A program made the translations under genes and the position numbers. A stretch of DNA of 64,000 bases from assembly GCF_000151665.1 (NCBI RefSeq), contig NW_013171865.1, positions 526,001-590,000 on the forward strand, in the 5' to 3' direction. The stretch is from Blastocystis hominis. Its lineage: Eukaryota; Sar; Bigyra; Opalinata; Blastocystidae. The notes below the pieces were generated by a model that searched no databases, was not told the origin of the DNA, and saw nothing but the letters and a program-made list of their open reading frames with translations. Positions 32,608-43,810 of the stretch are shown piece after piece (the first letter of the stretch is position 1; each line of letters begins with the position of its first letter).

Positions 32608-33400
32608 ATGCAAAACATTGCTGATTTTGTCAATTCTACTATTAGTAACTATCATATTGATAGTTCCATTATCCAAAATGTGCAGGGATGCTTAGGTAAA
32701 GAAATGAAATTAAACGGCTGGATTTCACTCATTTTGAGTAATAGAGAATTTGTAGTATTGCAATTCGATAATAGAGTATTCATGAATCAAGGATTTGTCC
32801 TCAATGAGCAGAAAGTGTTGAAAGTGTTTGGAAATCATCAAATTGGTGATATTTCATATAATGAAGAACAATCCATAGAAGTAGTAGTAGAAGGAATCGT
32901 GGATTTGGATCATGGAAGTCGATTTGAAGGATTGATATTGACAGAAAACAAGTTGGGAATTCCATTTGGGTATGGTGAAATGTATGATGATGATGGATTC
33001 TTGTTGTACAAGGGTATAATGATCAATTGGAAACGATTTGGCTACGGAACAAGTTATCATAATAATGGATGTATTGAATATGAAGGATATTGGTGTGATG
33101 ATAATCGATTTGGAAGAGGAAAAGTGTATGATCGATATGGTAAATTAGTGAATGAATGTGGATGGTGTAATGGAATTGAATGTGATATTGATGAAAAATA
33201 TGAAGGCGATGGAAGCAAACCACTGAATATCGGAATGAAACATTTGAAACTGATTGACAATTGTGTATTGGTTGATTGGGATGTTTCATTGTTGTATAAT
33301 TTGGAATCAATCGAAATCGGTGATTAGTTTTATAACTGAGTACAAACATTCTTAAATGATGGATAACTCCATTGAAAACTATCAAGATACACTTTTTTTA
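32608..33400 (+). pseudogene. Truncated MORN-LRR paralogue
   Basis: The ORF 32608-33327 (239 codons) is nearly the same as the first exon of the gene at 23.5-24.3 kb: MQNIADFVNSTISNYHIDSS, ILTENKLGIPFGYGEMYDDD, NWKRFGYGTSYHNNGCIEYE and KPLNIGMKHLKLIDNCVLVD. It stops at LESIEIGD where the sister enters its LRR array. The next 70 bases still match the LRR region (AAAACTATCAAGATAC) but are out of frame. The LRR part is otherwise gone. The 20 bases before the ATG also match the sister copy, so the duplication included the promoter-proximal sequence. Confidence 0.65.
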
Positions 33401-33589
33401 TTTACTTAGTAAGTATTGTAAAGCATAAATCCAAATGGATTCAAATAGTGTTGAATCTGTTTTTTCTATATATTATATAGTATTGTGTTTTGTCATTTAT
33501 TATAAGAAGGAGATAATGTCCCTAAGTTAATATATCATCAATTATTCGAGAGAATCCCTTTATCCTCCTTGATATTTATTCCTACCGTT

Positions 33590-34235
33590 TATGTATGCCG
33601 TCATCTTTTCGATAAATCCTTTTAATGACTATTTTTTCTCTCCATGACTCCATTTTTCCACCTTCTATATACGCCCATTTGTGTAAATATAGCAAATCCC
33701 TTTGCTTTTTTCCTTGTTCATCTTTCTTGCATATACTAATTACATTGCCTTCATTGTCCAGATTATTCCAGTATCCTTTCTTTTTGCCAATGGAAAAATA
33801 TATCGCTGCTTGCCTTGTTTGAAGAACACATCACTTTCAAACTTTCCGAGTTCATCACATCGCTTTCCTCTTCCGTCCACAATTTCATTAGCGAAATAAC
33901 CCATAAAGTACTGGTTTCCTTATTTATCATATAGAATGCGTGGTACATTTGCAATGCTATCCACAAATTGTTATGCAGCAATTAATACTTTCTTTCACAC
34001 ATCAATTTTGATGATCCGCTCCTTTCGAATTCCCGAAGCTGGTTATGATATTCTGTATATGTTGTGGCATGCCAACATATATAACGGCTTTTCCATTGTT
34101 TTCGATAATAGACTCGACAGGGAATTCCTCAACCACGTTGTGTTCCCAGCGCCTTTCTCTTTTTTCTTTTCTGTGTTGCTGAACCTCAGCAGATATCAGT
34201 TCAATTGGTAGTAGTGTGTTTTTCACTGTGTCCAT
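33590..34235 (-). pseudogene. Decayed MORN-like gene
   Basis: On the minus strand, broken frames contain MORN-like pieces such as GYFANEIVDGRGKRCDELGK and a charged start MDTVKNTLLPIELISAEVQQ. Several stops and frame changes separate them. The remaining region 33400-33590 is AT-rich without features. Confidence 0.4.
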
Positions 34236-35091
34236 GAGTAATAATAATACGAGTACTGTAGTATCGTTATTATTATTAATAGTAAGCGATCTAGTGAGAA
34301 TATTTAGTGTGTCTTTCCATTATATATCTAGAGTATACGTTAATGCGCGATTAGCAATTTGTATCTCGTAACAACCCTTATGGATCTAACAATCTCCTCT
34401 TGTGTGACTTCAAACACGCTAGATAATAACTTCATTTACCAGAGTTATCGTTTTTTCAACAAATACTTCTATTGTCTGCATTGCCCATTATTCTCCTAGT
34501 TTCAAGTGTGCTTGTTACTGTTGGATAATATCCATCATACAAGCCAAGCACATCAAAAAATCTCTGTATATTGCAAAACAGTGAGTGTAAATGACTAAAT
34601 TAGCTTTCCATTCAACTCTCTCTGCTTGGCTAGAATTTCCTCCCTTAAACGTAGTGCAACGTCACTATTCAGGTCTTTATCCTTTGTATTTAGCACATAA
34701 TAGTCTAACCCTCCTGCCTTGTCAATACAACGCAGGGTATTCGATGTGACTCTCAAACCTATCTATTTTTGATATAGTGTTCATAAATCTACCTTTCTGT
34801 CTAATGTTTCACTATATAGGTGAACATGGCGAACATTCGGATTCCAATCTCTTCGTGTTCTAAACGCTTACCAAAAAATCGCCCAATTCTCACTTGCGCT
34901 CAGAGTGACTCACATTATTCCCAAAGAGTTTCTCTGTAGTACCAAAGAGACCTCTCCGTGCTCTTTTGAATGTTGATCTGGAAACAAAGCCTAGAATACT
35001 ATTCATTTGTAACTTTTGAAAATGCAAAATTCATCCCGAATTTTGGAATAGCGTGGTAGTCTCACACATTTCTTCGACTCGTTGAATAAGC
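34236..35091. other. AT-rich intergenic stretch
   Basis: No open frame above 60 codons with recognisable content. I see no RNA gene. It separates the accessory region from the next housekeeping block. Confidence 0.6.
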
Positions 35092-35491
35092 ATGTCTTCT
35101 CGTATTGCTATGCGGTCTGTGCAATCTCTGCGATTTTGTGCGCAGAGTATGCGTGCTGCCCCAAAAAGAGTGTATACCATTTCTTTTGCCTCAACATTTC
35201 TTAGATTTAGCGCTCAGTCGATAAGGCAAATGCCAGAGTCGCAGCTGCGTTCAGTGCTCAAGATGAACCAGTTGAAGTGCGTCAATAAGAAAATGAATCA
35301 GTTTGCTACTTTTGCGAAGATGAACAAAGCTGAAGTAGCCTAGATTTCACTTTTTAATGTAGTTCCAGCGAATGCAAGTGGCAATGATGACCATCATTAT
35401 GTCGAATACATCAAACATTTTGTTGAATCTCGTTGATGCCCTCAATACATCTCTTGCTACAGAGGAGGAGGAAGAGGGATCTAGTTCGTAG
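35092..35491 (+). CDS. Small protein with mitochondrial-type N-terminus, 112 aa
   Basis: Two introns, 33 bp (GTATACC...TTCTTAG) and 28 bp (GTAGCCT...AATGTAG), leave exactly 113 codons. The N-terminus MSSRIAMRSVQSLRFCAQSM is rich in Ser and Arg without acidic residues, like a mitochondrial targeting sequence. After it come FSAQSIRQMPESQL, MNQLKCVNKKMNQFATFAKM, a Met-rich hydrophobic stretch VAMMTIIMSNTSNILLNLVD and an acidic tail EEEEEGSSS. I do not recognise the family. TGTTTGTT lies at 35597-35604. If the first intron is retained the frame stays open, so splicing of it is inferred from its borders and length. Confidence 0.5.
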
Positions 35492-35596
35492 TTTTTTTGT
35501 TTTTTCTTCAGATGTAGAGGCGTTCGGCGCCGCGGCAGATAGGAAAGTTATTTGTTTATAATTTAAGTCTTGGTCTACTTGGTTTTCTTTTGTGAT

Positions 35597-35604
35597 TGTT
35601 TGTT
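35597..35604 (+). terminator. TGTTTGTT 3'-end motif of the 35.1-kb gene
   Basis: Plus-strand TGTTTGTT about 105 bases after the TAG and 24 bases before the next ATG. Confidence 0.4.
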
Positions 35605-35627
35605 GGAACCCTTGTTTTCTCTCATTA

Positions 35628-36756
35628 ATGGAGCAAGTGGACGTTCTTCCTAAACGCCTTACACGAGTGTTGAAGGGGCATAGCAGCAGAGTGACTGCTG
35701 TTCGATATACGAGTTAATCCTCGTGTGGAGAGTGATCGTGTAGAGGATGGGAATTACTGCATGTCCTGCAGTCAAGATCGTTCGCTATGTCTGTGGAATC
35801 CTCAGAGAGATGATATGAAGGATGGTTTTTTGATCAAACGATATAAAGGTCCTCATAGTAATACTGTGAACGATGTCTCCATGTATGCTTATTGTACCGC
35901 ATGAAACATAGATCTCCTGACAATCAGGGTTTTGTGTCTTGTGGAGATGAGCGCGATATTTTCTTTTGGGACGTGACGAATGCACGTGTCATTCGGAGGT
36001 ATTTCGGTCATTCACAGGTACCTAATCGTTTATTCGATCATCCAGAGAGTCAATTCGGTATGCTTCAACAAGGAAGGAACAGTGTTTGCTTCTGGAAGCT
36101 ATGATACCACTGTGAAGTTGTGGGATGTTCGATCGCATGACCGTGGTGGCCAGTGCATTCAAACTCTCCCAGAGGCGAAGGACAGCATTGTTTCTGTCAT
36201 TCTCGACGAAACAAGCATCATTTCGGGGTTCTCTCTTGTTCTCGCTTTGAGTTATAGGAGTGTGGACGGCAGCATCCGATCCTACGATATTCGCGCAGGA
36301 ATGATGAACCAGGAGCAGCTAAATGGTACATAGCGTAGATCACCTCATTCCTAGTCCCCATCAGTTCTGTCTCCGTTTCTCGCGACGGGCAGTGCTACGT
36401 TGCCAGCACGACATCCAGCACAGTTGTAGTATTGGAGCGAACGACTGGGCAGCTTTTGAACGAGTAAGCGTAATGGCTGATTGGCATGTAGGTACAAGTC
36501 GCATCGATCCGAGGAGTATAAAATCGAGAGCATTTTCAACAACACGGACGCGTATGTGATCACTGGGAGCGAGGACGGAGAGATCGTGGTTTATGACTTG
36601 GTGACAGTGGGCGAAGAAGAAGCGAGTGAAGAGTAGGCGGAGCGAAAAGCCGCGCTGAAGCATCATCGACTTCCTGTGTGCAGCGTGGCGCAGCATTTCG
36701 CGCGGAACACGCTGTTGGCAGGGTCGTTCGACGGGACGATCTCTGTGTGGGACTAG
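35628..36756 (+). CDS. WDR83: WD40 protein WDR83/MORG1, 307 aa
   Basis: WD40 propeller found in spliceosomes and as a MAPK scaffold. Seven introns of 28-31 bp removed, the exons give exactly 308 codons, close to the 315 of the human protein. The order of motifs matches: LTRVLKGHSSRVTAVRYTKD, GNYCMSCSQDRSLCLWNP, FVSCGDERDIFFWDVTNARV, VFASGSYDTTVKLWDVRS, IQTLPEAKDSIVSV, SGSVDGSIRSYDIRAG, YVASTTSSTVVVLERTTGQL and YVITGSEDGEIVVYDLVT. It ends ARNTLLAGSFDGTISVWD. The ATG at 35628 is the first in frame. It is convergent with the SRPK gene. Confidence 0.9.
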
Positions 36757-36917
36757 AGAGAGAAGGAGAGCGAATTGGGTCAACCAATTATTCGATCATT
36801 CATTCGATCATCCAATCATCCAATCATTCAATCATTCAATCATTCATATAAACTATTCAAATATCATTCGTTCATTCATTTCTTCCTTGTTTGTTACACA
36901 CAAACACATCGCCAAAC

Positions 36918-39377
36918 TCAATTACTGTTTTGGTACGAGAACCAGGCATGCGAAAGACACTCCTTCGCGTTCAGTCGCTTGATCGGTTCATACTGCAGCA
37001 TCTGCAGCAGCAAATCCTCGATCAGAATGCACTCATCCATCGACACGCCCGCCTTATTCAGACGATACGCGATCTTATGCGGCGCGTACGCCTTCTGGTA
37101 CTTCAGCTTCCCCTACGCCTCACCCCGCCCTCTCTCCGCTACATCCGCGCGGAAGAAATCCTTCCATCGCTTCCCCGTCCGCGCGAAGTTCGACGGAATG
37201 GGGCCCAGCAGCTCCTCGAACAGCCCCAGCTGCTCCAGATCCTTGGAGAGGTTGCTGTGCTCCTTGGGGTGGAAGAGGAAGTCCCCGGTGAGCAGCTCGA
37301 AGATCACGCAGGCGGCGGACCAGATGTCCGCGGAGAACGAGTAGGGCGTGTAGAGAATGGTCTCGGGGCAGCGATACTGCCGCGTCTGAATATCGTTCGT
37401 GAACTTCTTGTTCTCGAAGCACGAGTTCCCCAGATCCACGATCTTGCACCCGATCACATCGTCTAGTCCTCACCATCCCGCGCTGCCTCCCACTCTCCCC
37501 GAAGAACGGAGGGATGCTGCGGTCGTTGCTCAGCGCCTTGCTCATCATCGCGTCCGACGGCCACATCGACAGCCGCTCCTCCAGCGGCAGAATCGTCAGC
37601 CCCGCTTTCACTGCCTCTCACCCACCTCCGTTTCCCCTACCGCGGGGAATGCACAGTCCGACGAGCACGCCGTTCACGTTCCGGAAAATCGCCGTCGCCG
37701 GAGGGAGGAACTCGCGCGAGGCGTTGCTGAGGAGGTTGTGCTCGTAGGCGGAGAGAGCGAACTTGGGTTTGGGCAGATGGAGCACGCGGAAGCCTTCGAT
37801 CCAGTTCTCCAGAATGGCTACGCGTGATCCAATCCTCCCAGACGGACAAAAAACGGTGCGGATGCGCCGGCCGTCGAAGCGCAAACTCCACAATAAGTGT
37901 TCGTCTTTATCGCCTAGCGGTCAGCCCCGCGCGCCTCGCTCACGGATCGCAAAATCGTTCATGATGATGTGGCGGAGATCGTGCAGGCGCGTGCGTCGAT
38001 CTCTTCCGTGGCCACGCACCTGGAAGATGTTAATCGCTTCGTCCGTCGTCGAGCCCTCGAACGCGAACGTCCATTCGCTGCACTCCTCGCCTTTCTCTCA
38101 TTCACCGCACCGGCTCCTACGCTTCTCGTCGCCGTAGCGATGCTTCGGACCGAACGCCTCCACCATCTTCGCCAACGGCGCCAGAATGTACATCTTGATG
38201 TAGAAGCAGTCGTCCGGATACTGCCACTCCGCAGGCGTCAGCGCCGGCGACTTCGACGGCGGCTCCGCTGCTGTCTCTGCTGCTTCTGGCTGCATTGCTG
38301 CTGGCTGGACGTTCTCACCCCCCTCCGGTTTCCCCGGTTTCTCCAGTTTCCCCAAATCCTCGGCTTCCTTATAGTTAAAATGCAAAAAGCCCCAAAGAGT
38401 CGGCATGTTGTGCTGCGTCATCGCTACCCCTGACCCCTGGTTCCACGTTTCTACCCTTTCGAATGTGCTGACGCACTTTCCGAAGCCGTGTGCGCAGCTT
38501 GCGCCGCTCCTCTGCGTCGATGGAGGGATCCTCGCACTTGGTGCGCAGCTCGATCACCTCGGGATCCGATTCGATTTTCTGCTGCGTCAATTCGAACATT
38601 GTCGTCTGCGCGGGGGGCGGCTCGCTCAGCGGGGCTTTCAGGAGCACGTTCTCCGGCTTGAGGTCGGTGTGGATGATCCCGCAGGAGTGCAAAAAGGCGA
38701 GACCGGTCAGCATCTGGGATGAGAGGACATCGCTATGATTACGTCGTGAACCAAGGGACGGACGATGGAAGAAGGAATTCCTCGGTAGTTGTAATGCTTG
38801 ATCAGGTCTAGCATGCTGGGGCCCAGCATTTCGTACACAAAACACATGTGCGTTCCGTTCACGCCGGTGAAGAGAAAATGGTCTTGCAGCTCCACCACGT
38901 TCACGACTGCGTCTGGATTGCTCTCTTTCACTTGGTTGACTCGTCGCATCACTTCGGTGAAGAGACGGAGCTCATCTTGAGCAGCCTCCATGTACGCACT
39001 GGCACTCTTCTGAATCTGCGTATAAGGCCGCTCTACCTATTCTACCTTAAGAGCGTAAAGTTTTCCCGTAATTAGATCGCGAGCCATCCACACAGTGGAA
39101 TACTGACCCCAACCCATTTTACACAATACTTTATAACGGTCATAGTAAACCTCTCCGATCTAAGAAATTAAAAAGCTCCAAAAACACGTACTTCGACGGG
39201 ATGATAGCCACCCATACGATAATCCTTCTGATCTTCCTCGTCTCCATCCGAAAAACTATCACTGGAATCACTTTCATTTTGACAGGTCTGAAACTCTAGA
39301 ATCAGAAACCATCTCCAAAACGGCGTACTCGGTGCAGAAGCCCTGAATAAAGGATTCTTTTTTCCCTTACTATGCAT
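36918..39377 (-). CDS. SRPK: SR-protein kinase (SRPK family), 707 aa
   Basis: Serine/arginine-protein kinase that would phosphorylate RS domains such as that of U2AF2 in this window. Eleven introns (29-33 bp) removed, the exons give exactly 708 codons. The start of the kinase domain is DYRMGGYHPVEIGEVYYDRY, then MGWGQYSTVWMARDLITGKL and YALKIQKSASAYMEAAQDEL, FVYEMLGPSMLDLIKHYNYR and the catalytic loop HSCGIIHTDLKPENVLLKAP. A spacer of about 300 residues follows, as in SRPKs. Then come DVIGCKIVDLGNSCFENKKF, TNDIQTRQYRCPETILYTPY, SFSADIWSAACVIFELLTGD and the end RLNAKECLSHAWFSYQ. The spacer contains a compact region (LRFDGRRIRTVF, AILENWIEGFRVLHLPKPKF) that I do not recognise. The intron at 38424-38454 carries the TTCCACGTTTC motif. 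Confidence 0.9.
38424..38454 (-). repeat. Intron carrying the TTCCACGTTTC family motif (SRPK)
   Basis: 31-bp GT..AG intron with GTAGAAACGTGGAACC and a G-rich 3' end like those in the FIGNL1 and SANT introns. Confidence 0.6.
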
Positions 39378-39918
39378 TTCTAGTCATTAGACACTCCAAA
39401 TACCACCCGTACCCTAGTTCAAAAATAACCAATAAACAAATCTATCAAAAAGATGTATTACTTTGTAAATACAAAAGGAAGCACACGACGATTTAGGGTG
39501 GCTGAAAATACTTGCAGTGCCAAGTACCTGTTAAGTCACAATGCCAAAAATACTCCAGATTTTAGAACAATGTTTCTGGATGTCACGCTCCTCTTTCCAT
39601 ATTCATGAGAAGCGCAGTACATGGTTTCTAGACCAAGGGCATATCGATAACTTTTGGAACACAAATAAACACCCATTATTATCACTATTCGAATAGCGAG
39701 CCGTGTATCTGAACGGCTTAAGATGAAGAGCAGCGAATGAGCGATTGTAAAGGTGATCATGCCAATGAAGCCACGACCCAATTCGTTGTGTTTCGCTTTT
39801 ATTCCGAGTCCTTTTCCACCCAACTCGAGCAGCCAATCGTCCATCCGAATACCCAGTCGTCCGATTCGAACAACCAGCCATCCGACTCGAAACACCCCTC
39901 GCTCCGCTTCGCATTTCC

Positions 39919-39926
39919 AACAAACA
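39919..39926 (-). terminator. TGTTTGTT 3'-end motif that positions the urocanase stop
   Basis: Minus-strand TGTTTGTT 7 bases downstream of the T that would become TAA on polyadenylation. 39378-39918 between the genes holds no gene; it is SRPK promoter and read-through frame. Confidence 0.7.
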
Positions 39927-39933
39927 ATGCAGT

Positions 39934-40928
39934 ACAACTTTTCAATGTCCTTCAAGGTTTCCTCCGAAGCCCAGTGGGCATCCGTCCACTCATATCTGCA
40001 CTCGTTTTCACGAGCAATATCCAGAGCCAGGCGAGCATTCTCGTTTCCAGCCCACGCACGGCGCGCGACTCCATTGTTCACATCCCAGAACAGCATTCTC
40101 TCCAGGCGGATCTGCGTCGTCTTTCTTCCGTCCAGCACCATTCCGAAGCCTCCGTTGATGACTTCTCCCCAGCCGACGCCGCCTCCGTTGTGCAGCGCCA
40201 CCCAGGTCGCTCCGCGCAGGGCGTCTCCGATGCAGTTCTGCACGGCCATGTCCGCGCAGTACGCCGATCCGTCCTGGATGTTCGAGGTCTCGCGGAACGG
40301 CGAGTCGGTTCCCGAGACGTCGTGATGATCGCGCGAGATCACCACCGGCGCCGTCAGCTCGCCGCGAGCCACCGCCTCGTTGAACGCACGGGCGATCGTG
40401 GTTCGCGCGTAGCAGTCCGCGTACAGAATACGCGCCTGCGAGCCCACCACCAGCTTGTTCTCGCCGGCCTGCTCGATCCAGCGCAGATTGTCCTCCAGCT
40501 GCGAGGCCACGGGGGCTGGCGGCTGCGAGGCGATGTAGTCCTTGAAGATCTTGGTGGCGATCTCGTCCGTCTTCGCCAGATCGCTCTCCAGACCGCTCGT
40601 GCACACCCAGCGGAACGGTCCGAAGCCCAGAGAGAAGATGTCGCCCATGATGTCCTGCACGTAGGACGGGTAGCGGAAGCCGCCCACGCCGTAGGTCTTC
40701 TCGCCGGGCTTGGCCAGGATGTCGGCGCCCGCGCGCGAGGCCTCCAGGAGGAAGCTGTTGCCGTAGTCCCAGAAGTACATGCCGCGCGCCGTCAGCTTGT
40801 TGATCGCGGCCACCTGGCGACGCAGCGACTCCTGCACCAGCTCCTTGAACTTGACGGGGTCCTCGCGCATCATGCGACGACTCTCCTCGAAGGAGAGCTG
40901 CACCGGGTAGTAGCCGCCCATCCAGGGG

Positions 40929-40960
<32 letters not shown>

Positions 40961-42026
40961 CACCAGCAGCTCCTCTTCCTCCGCCAGGCGCTCCCACAGG
41001 TCCACCACGTTGCCCAGGAAGCCGATCGCCAGCGGCTTCTTCTCCTCGCGCGCGCGCTTCAGGCGCGCGATGCAGGTGTCCAGGTCCGTGACCTTCTCGC
41101 TGATCCAGCCCTGCTTGAAGCGCTTCTCCAGCGCCGCAGGGTCGATCTCCGCGATCACGCCGATCGCTCCGGCGATCAGCGAGGCCTTGCCCTGCGCGCC
41201 GGACATGCCGCCCAGACCCGAGGTGACGTAGACCTTGCCGTGCATGTCGTTCACGCCCAGGTATTTACGACCCGCGTTCAGCACCGTGATCGTCGTGCCG
41301 TGCACGATGCCCTGCGGACCGATGTAGCAGTACGAACCCGCCGTCATCTGGCCGTAGATCGTCACGCCCTGCGCGTACATGCGCTCGTAGTCCGCCTGGC
41401 TGCTGTAGTTCGGAATCACCATGCCGTTCGTGATCACCATACGCGGAGCGTCCGGGTGAGAGGGGAACAGACCCATCGGGTGGCCCGAGTACATCGACAG
41501 AGTCTGCTCCTCCGTCATGTGGCTCAAATAGTACATGATCTGGTGGTACTGCGCCCAGTTGGAGAACACGGAACCGTTTCCTCCGTAGGTCACCAGCTCC
41601 TGAGGGAACTGAGCCACGCGGGCATCAAGGTTGTTCATGATCATGAGCTGGATGCAAGCAGCTTGCTGGCACTTGGCAGGATACATGCTCAGGGGGTACG
41701 CCTTCATCTCGTACTCGGTAGGGTAGAAACTACGATCGACGAACAAACGAACGACTTACCGATACATGTAAATGTGACCATACGTCTTCAGCTCCTCAGC
41801 AAACTCAGGACCCAAAATAGCGTGATATTTCTTAGGGAAGTATCGAAGAGCATTCTGTACAGCTCTAACGAACTCTTCCTTGTTGAGCACCACGGGTCTC
41901 TTAGGAGCGTGAGGCACATTGGGATTTAAAGGCTTCCTAAAAATGAATGCTAACAAAACAAAACAACAGCTCAGGAAGAGGATCTAAAGGGATACCTCTA
42001 GCAAGAATACTCAGATCGACGGACAT
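39934..42026 (-). CDS. UROC1: Urocanate hydratase, 677 aa, stop codon apparently made by polyadenylation
   Basis: Second step of histidine breakdown: urocanate to imidazolonepropionate, NAD+-dependent, cytosolic. Introns of 31 and 30 bp lie near the 5' end. Conserved runs include RYFPKKYHAILGPEFAEELK, YGHIYMYRFYP, MIMNNLDARVAQFPQELVTY, SGHPMGLFPSHPDAPRMVIT, TAGSYCYIGPQGIVHGTT, TSGLGGMSGAQGKA, LGSDQTSLHNPWMGGYYPVQ, SRDHHDVSGTDSPFRETSNI and VALHNGGGVGWGEVINGGFG. The length equals the animal enzyme (676). No stop codon occurs at the expected end: after ...KDIEKL the frame runs on for about 130 non-conserved codons to 39536. At that point a T is followed 7 bases later by TGTTTGTT (39919-39926); cleavage after the T plus poly(A) would give TAA. 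The exon sum is 677 codons plus that T. Confidence 0.93.
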
Positions 42027-42296
42027 TACTTCGAAACAATATAGGGAAATTTGAGTAACCAAGGAGTGATGGGAGTTTCATTTCCCTTGTTTCCACCCAA
42101 ACTTTCCGCTGGTTTTCGATTTTGGCGCAGCTGATTTGTTAAAATTGCAGATGGGGGTCCAGAAATCCGGAATCCTCCTTCCCTACAAAGTTGGGGGCTC
42201 ACGGAACCGAGCAACCATCGTGTTCGACGATCCCAACAACGAAAATACAGAGCGACATGCTCTAGGGCAGCAGTCCTCCCCCACCTTTCCATATCC

Positions 42297-42304
42297 AACA
42301 AACA
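42297..42304 (-). terminator. TGTTTGTT 3'-end motif of MDH1
   Basis: Minus-strand TGTTTGTT 20 bases past the TAA stop. Confidence 0.55.
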
Positions 42305-42323
42305 AGCCACATTACATAAAAAC

Positions 42324-43457
42324 TTACTGTTGTCCAGCAAGGAACTCATCAGCAGCCACCTTCTCCTCCTGCAGCTCAGCTACGTCTCACTCCCAATCCA
42401 AAAGTCCTACCGATCGTCTTGGCAAAGAACTCCTTGCTCCGAGCATCGAGCTCCAGTCCCTCCACAATCGACCACTTTCCGTCCTTCACCGTCACCGGGA
42501 ACGAGAAGATCAGTCCCTCGGGCACGTCATAGTGCTTTCCGTCCGAGCACACCGACATGATGCTGTACTCTCCCTCCGCGGTGCCCTGGACCCAATCCCG
42601 CATATGGTCGCACGCCGCCTTGGCCGCCGAGCAGGCGCTGGACAGTCCGCGAGCGGCGATGACGGCCTTTCCACGGAGCTGGACCGTGGTGAGGAACTCG
42701 CCGTCCAGATAGGCGTCGTCGCCCACGACCTCGCGAGCAGGCTTGCCCTCCACCGTGGCGAAGTTCACGTCGGGGAACTGGGTGTCGCTGTGGTTACCCC
42801 AGATGATGATGTTCTTGACCGCGGTCAGAGGAATGTCACGGCCGAGCTTCTTGGAGGCGGTCTCGCGCAGGAGAGACTTGGCACGGTTGGCGTCCAGGCG
42901 GGTCATGGCGGAGAAGTTCTCGCGAGGAATCGAGGGGGCGTGCTCCATCAGCACACGGGCGTTGGTGTTGGCGGGATTGGCGACCACCAGCACCTTGATG
43001 TTCTTGTCAGCAACAGCGTCAATTGCCTTTCCAGTCTCGCTGAAGATAGCAGTGTTCTTGGCAATCAGGTCCTTGCGGAGCATTCCCTTCAGTCTGGGGA
43101 AACCTCCGATCAGGAAGGCGTACTGAACTCCCTTGAAGGCCTCCATAGCCACACAGCTCTTCGTCACACCTGCAATTAAAACCTTGCGCGAAAATCCTAC
43201 TCTTAACAAGAGGATAAGCAGAGTCGTCGATCTCCATCTTCACTCCCTCCAACTTTCCCATGCACGGCTCAATATCAAGCAGAACCAGATCAATGGGCTA
43301 GCGCTAAGAAGCAACACAAGAGAAATACCTGGTCAAAACCAAACACGTTTCCGTTGCACTAGAAATTACAAACATTTCCCATCCATACAATCATAGGAAG
43401 GATCGCATAACCGATGTTACCGGCAGCTCCAGAAACCAACACTCTCACAGCAGACAT
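42324..43457 (-). CDS. MDH1: Malate dehydrogenase, cytosolic type, 336 aa
   Basis: Interconverts malate and oxaloacetate with NAD(H). Four introns (30-31 bp) removed, the exons give exactly 337 codons. The Rossmann start is VRVLVSGAAGNIGYAILPMI, then PIDLVLLDIEPCMGKLEGVK, FLIGGFPRLKGMLRKDLIAK, VLVVANPANTNARVLMEHAP, MTRLDANRAKSLLRE (active-site region), IIIWGNHSDTQFPDVNFA (catalytic His in GNHS) and RDWVQGTAEGEYSIMSVCSD. The end AELQEEKVAADEFLAGQQ is also typical. This is the MDH1/cytosolic clade rather than the mitochondrial one. TGTTTGTT lies at 42297-42304. Confidence 0.95.
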
Positions 43458-43810
43458 TAGAGGAAAAAGATCAATTGAAAAAAAGTTTGAGCTGAGGGAC
43501 TGGTTATGATCTTGGAGTTCATAATCATGAATCACTGTACATTCACCTGCCCTTTGAATCTCTTGAATCACTATTTCCAAAGAATCTAAATGCGGTACGA
43601 AGCTTGATAATTACGTGAAAGTGTAAATATACATTCATGAAATACCATCTTTCTAGAAGCAAGTCAATCCAGGGTAAGGGCAGCACAGATATGCATACTG
43701 CCAGTTTGTCTGTAATCTGCTGGCTCTTCCCAACTTCTTTGATTCTGTGGACATGTACAGACAGGTATTGAAACCTCCTCTAGTGTAATAATTCTTTATA
43801 AGCCAACACA

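Noticed and set aside
39737-41929. 730-codon ORF on the plus strand
   Set aside because: It is antisense to urocanate hydratase, whose conserved residues fix the minus strand. The plus frame is Arg/His/Leu-rich, as expected for the complement of a GC-rich gene.
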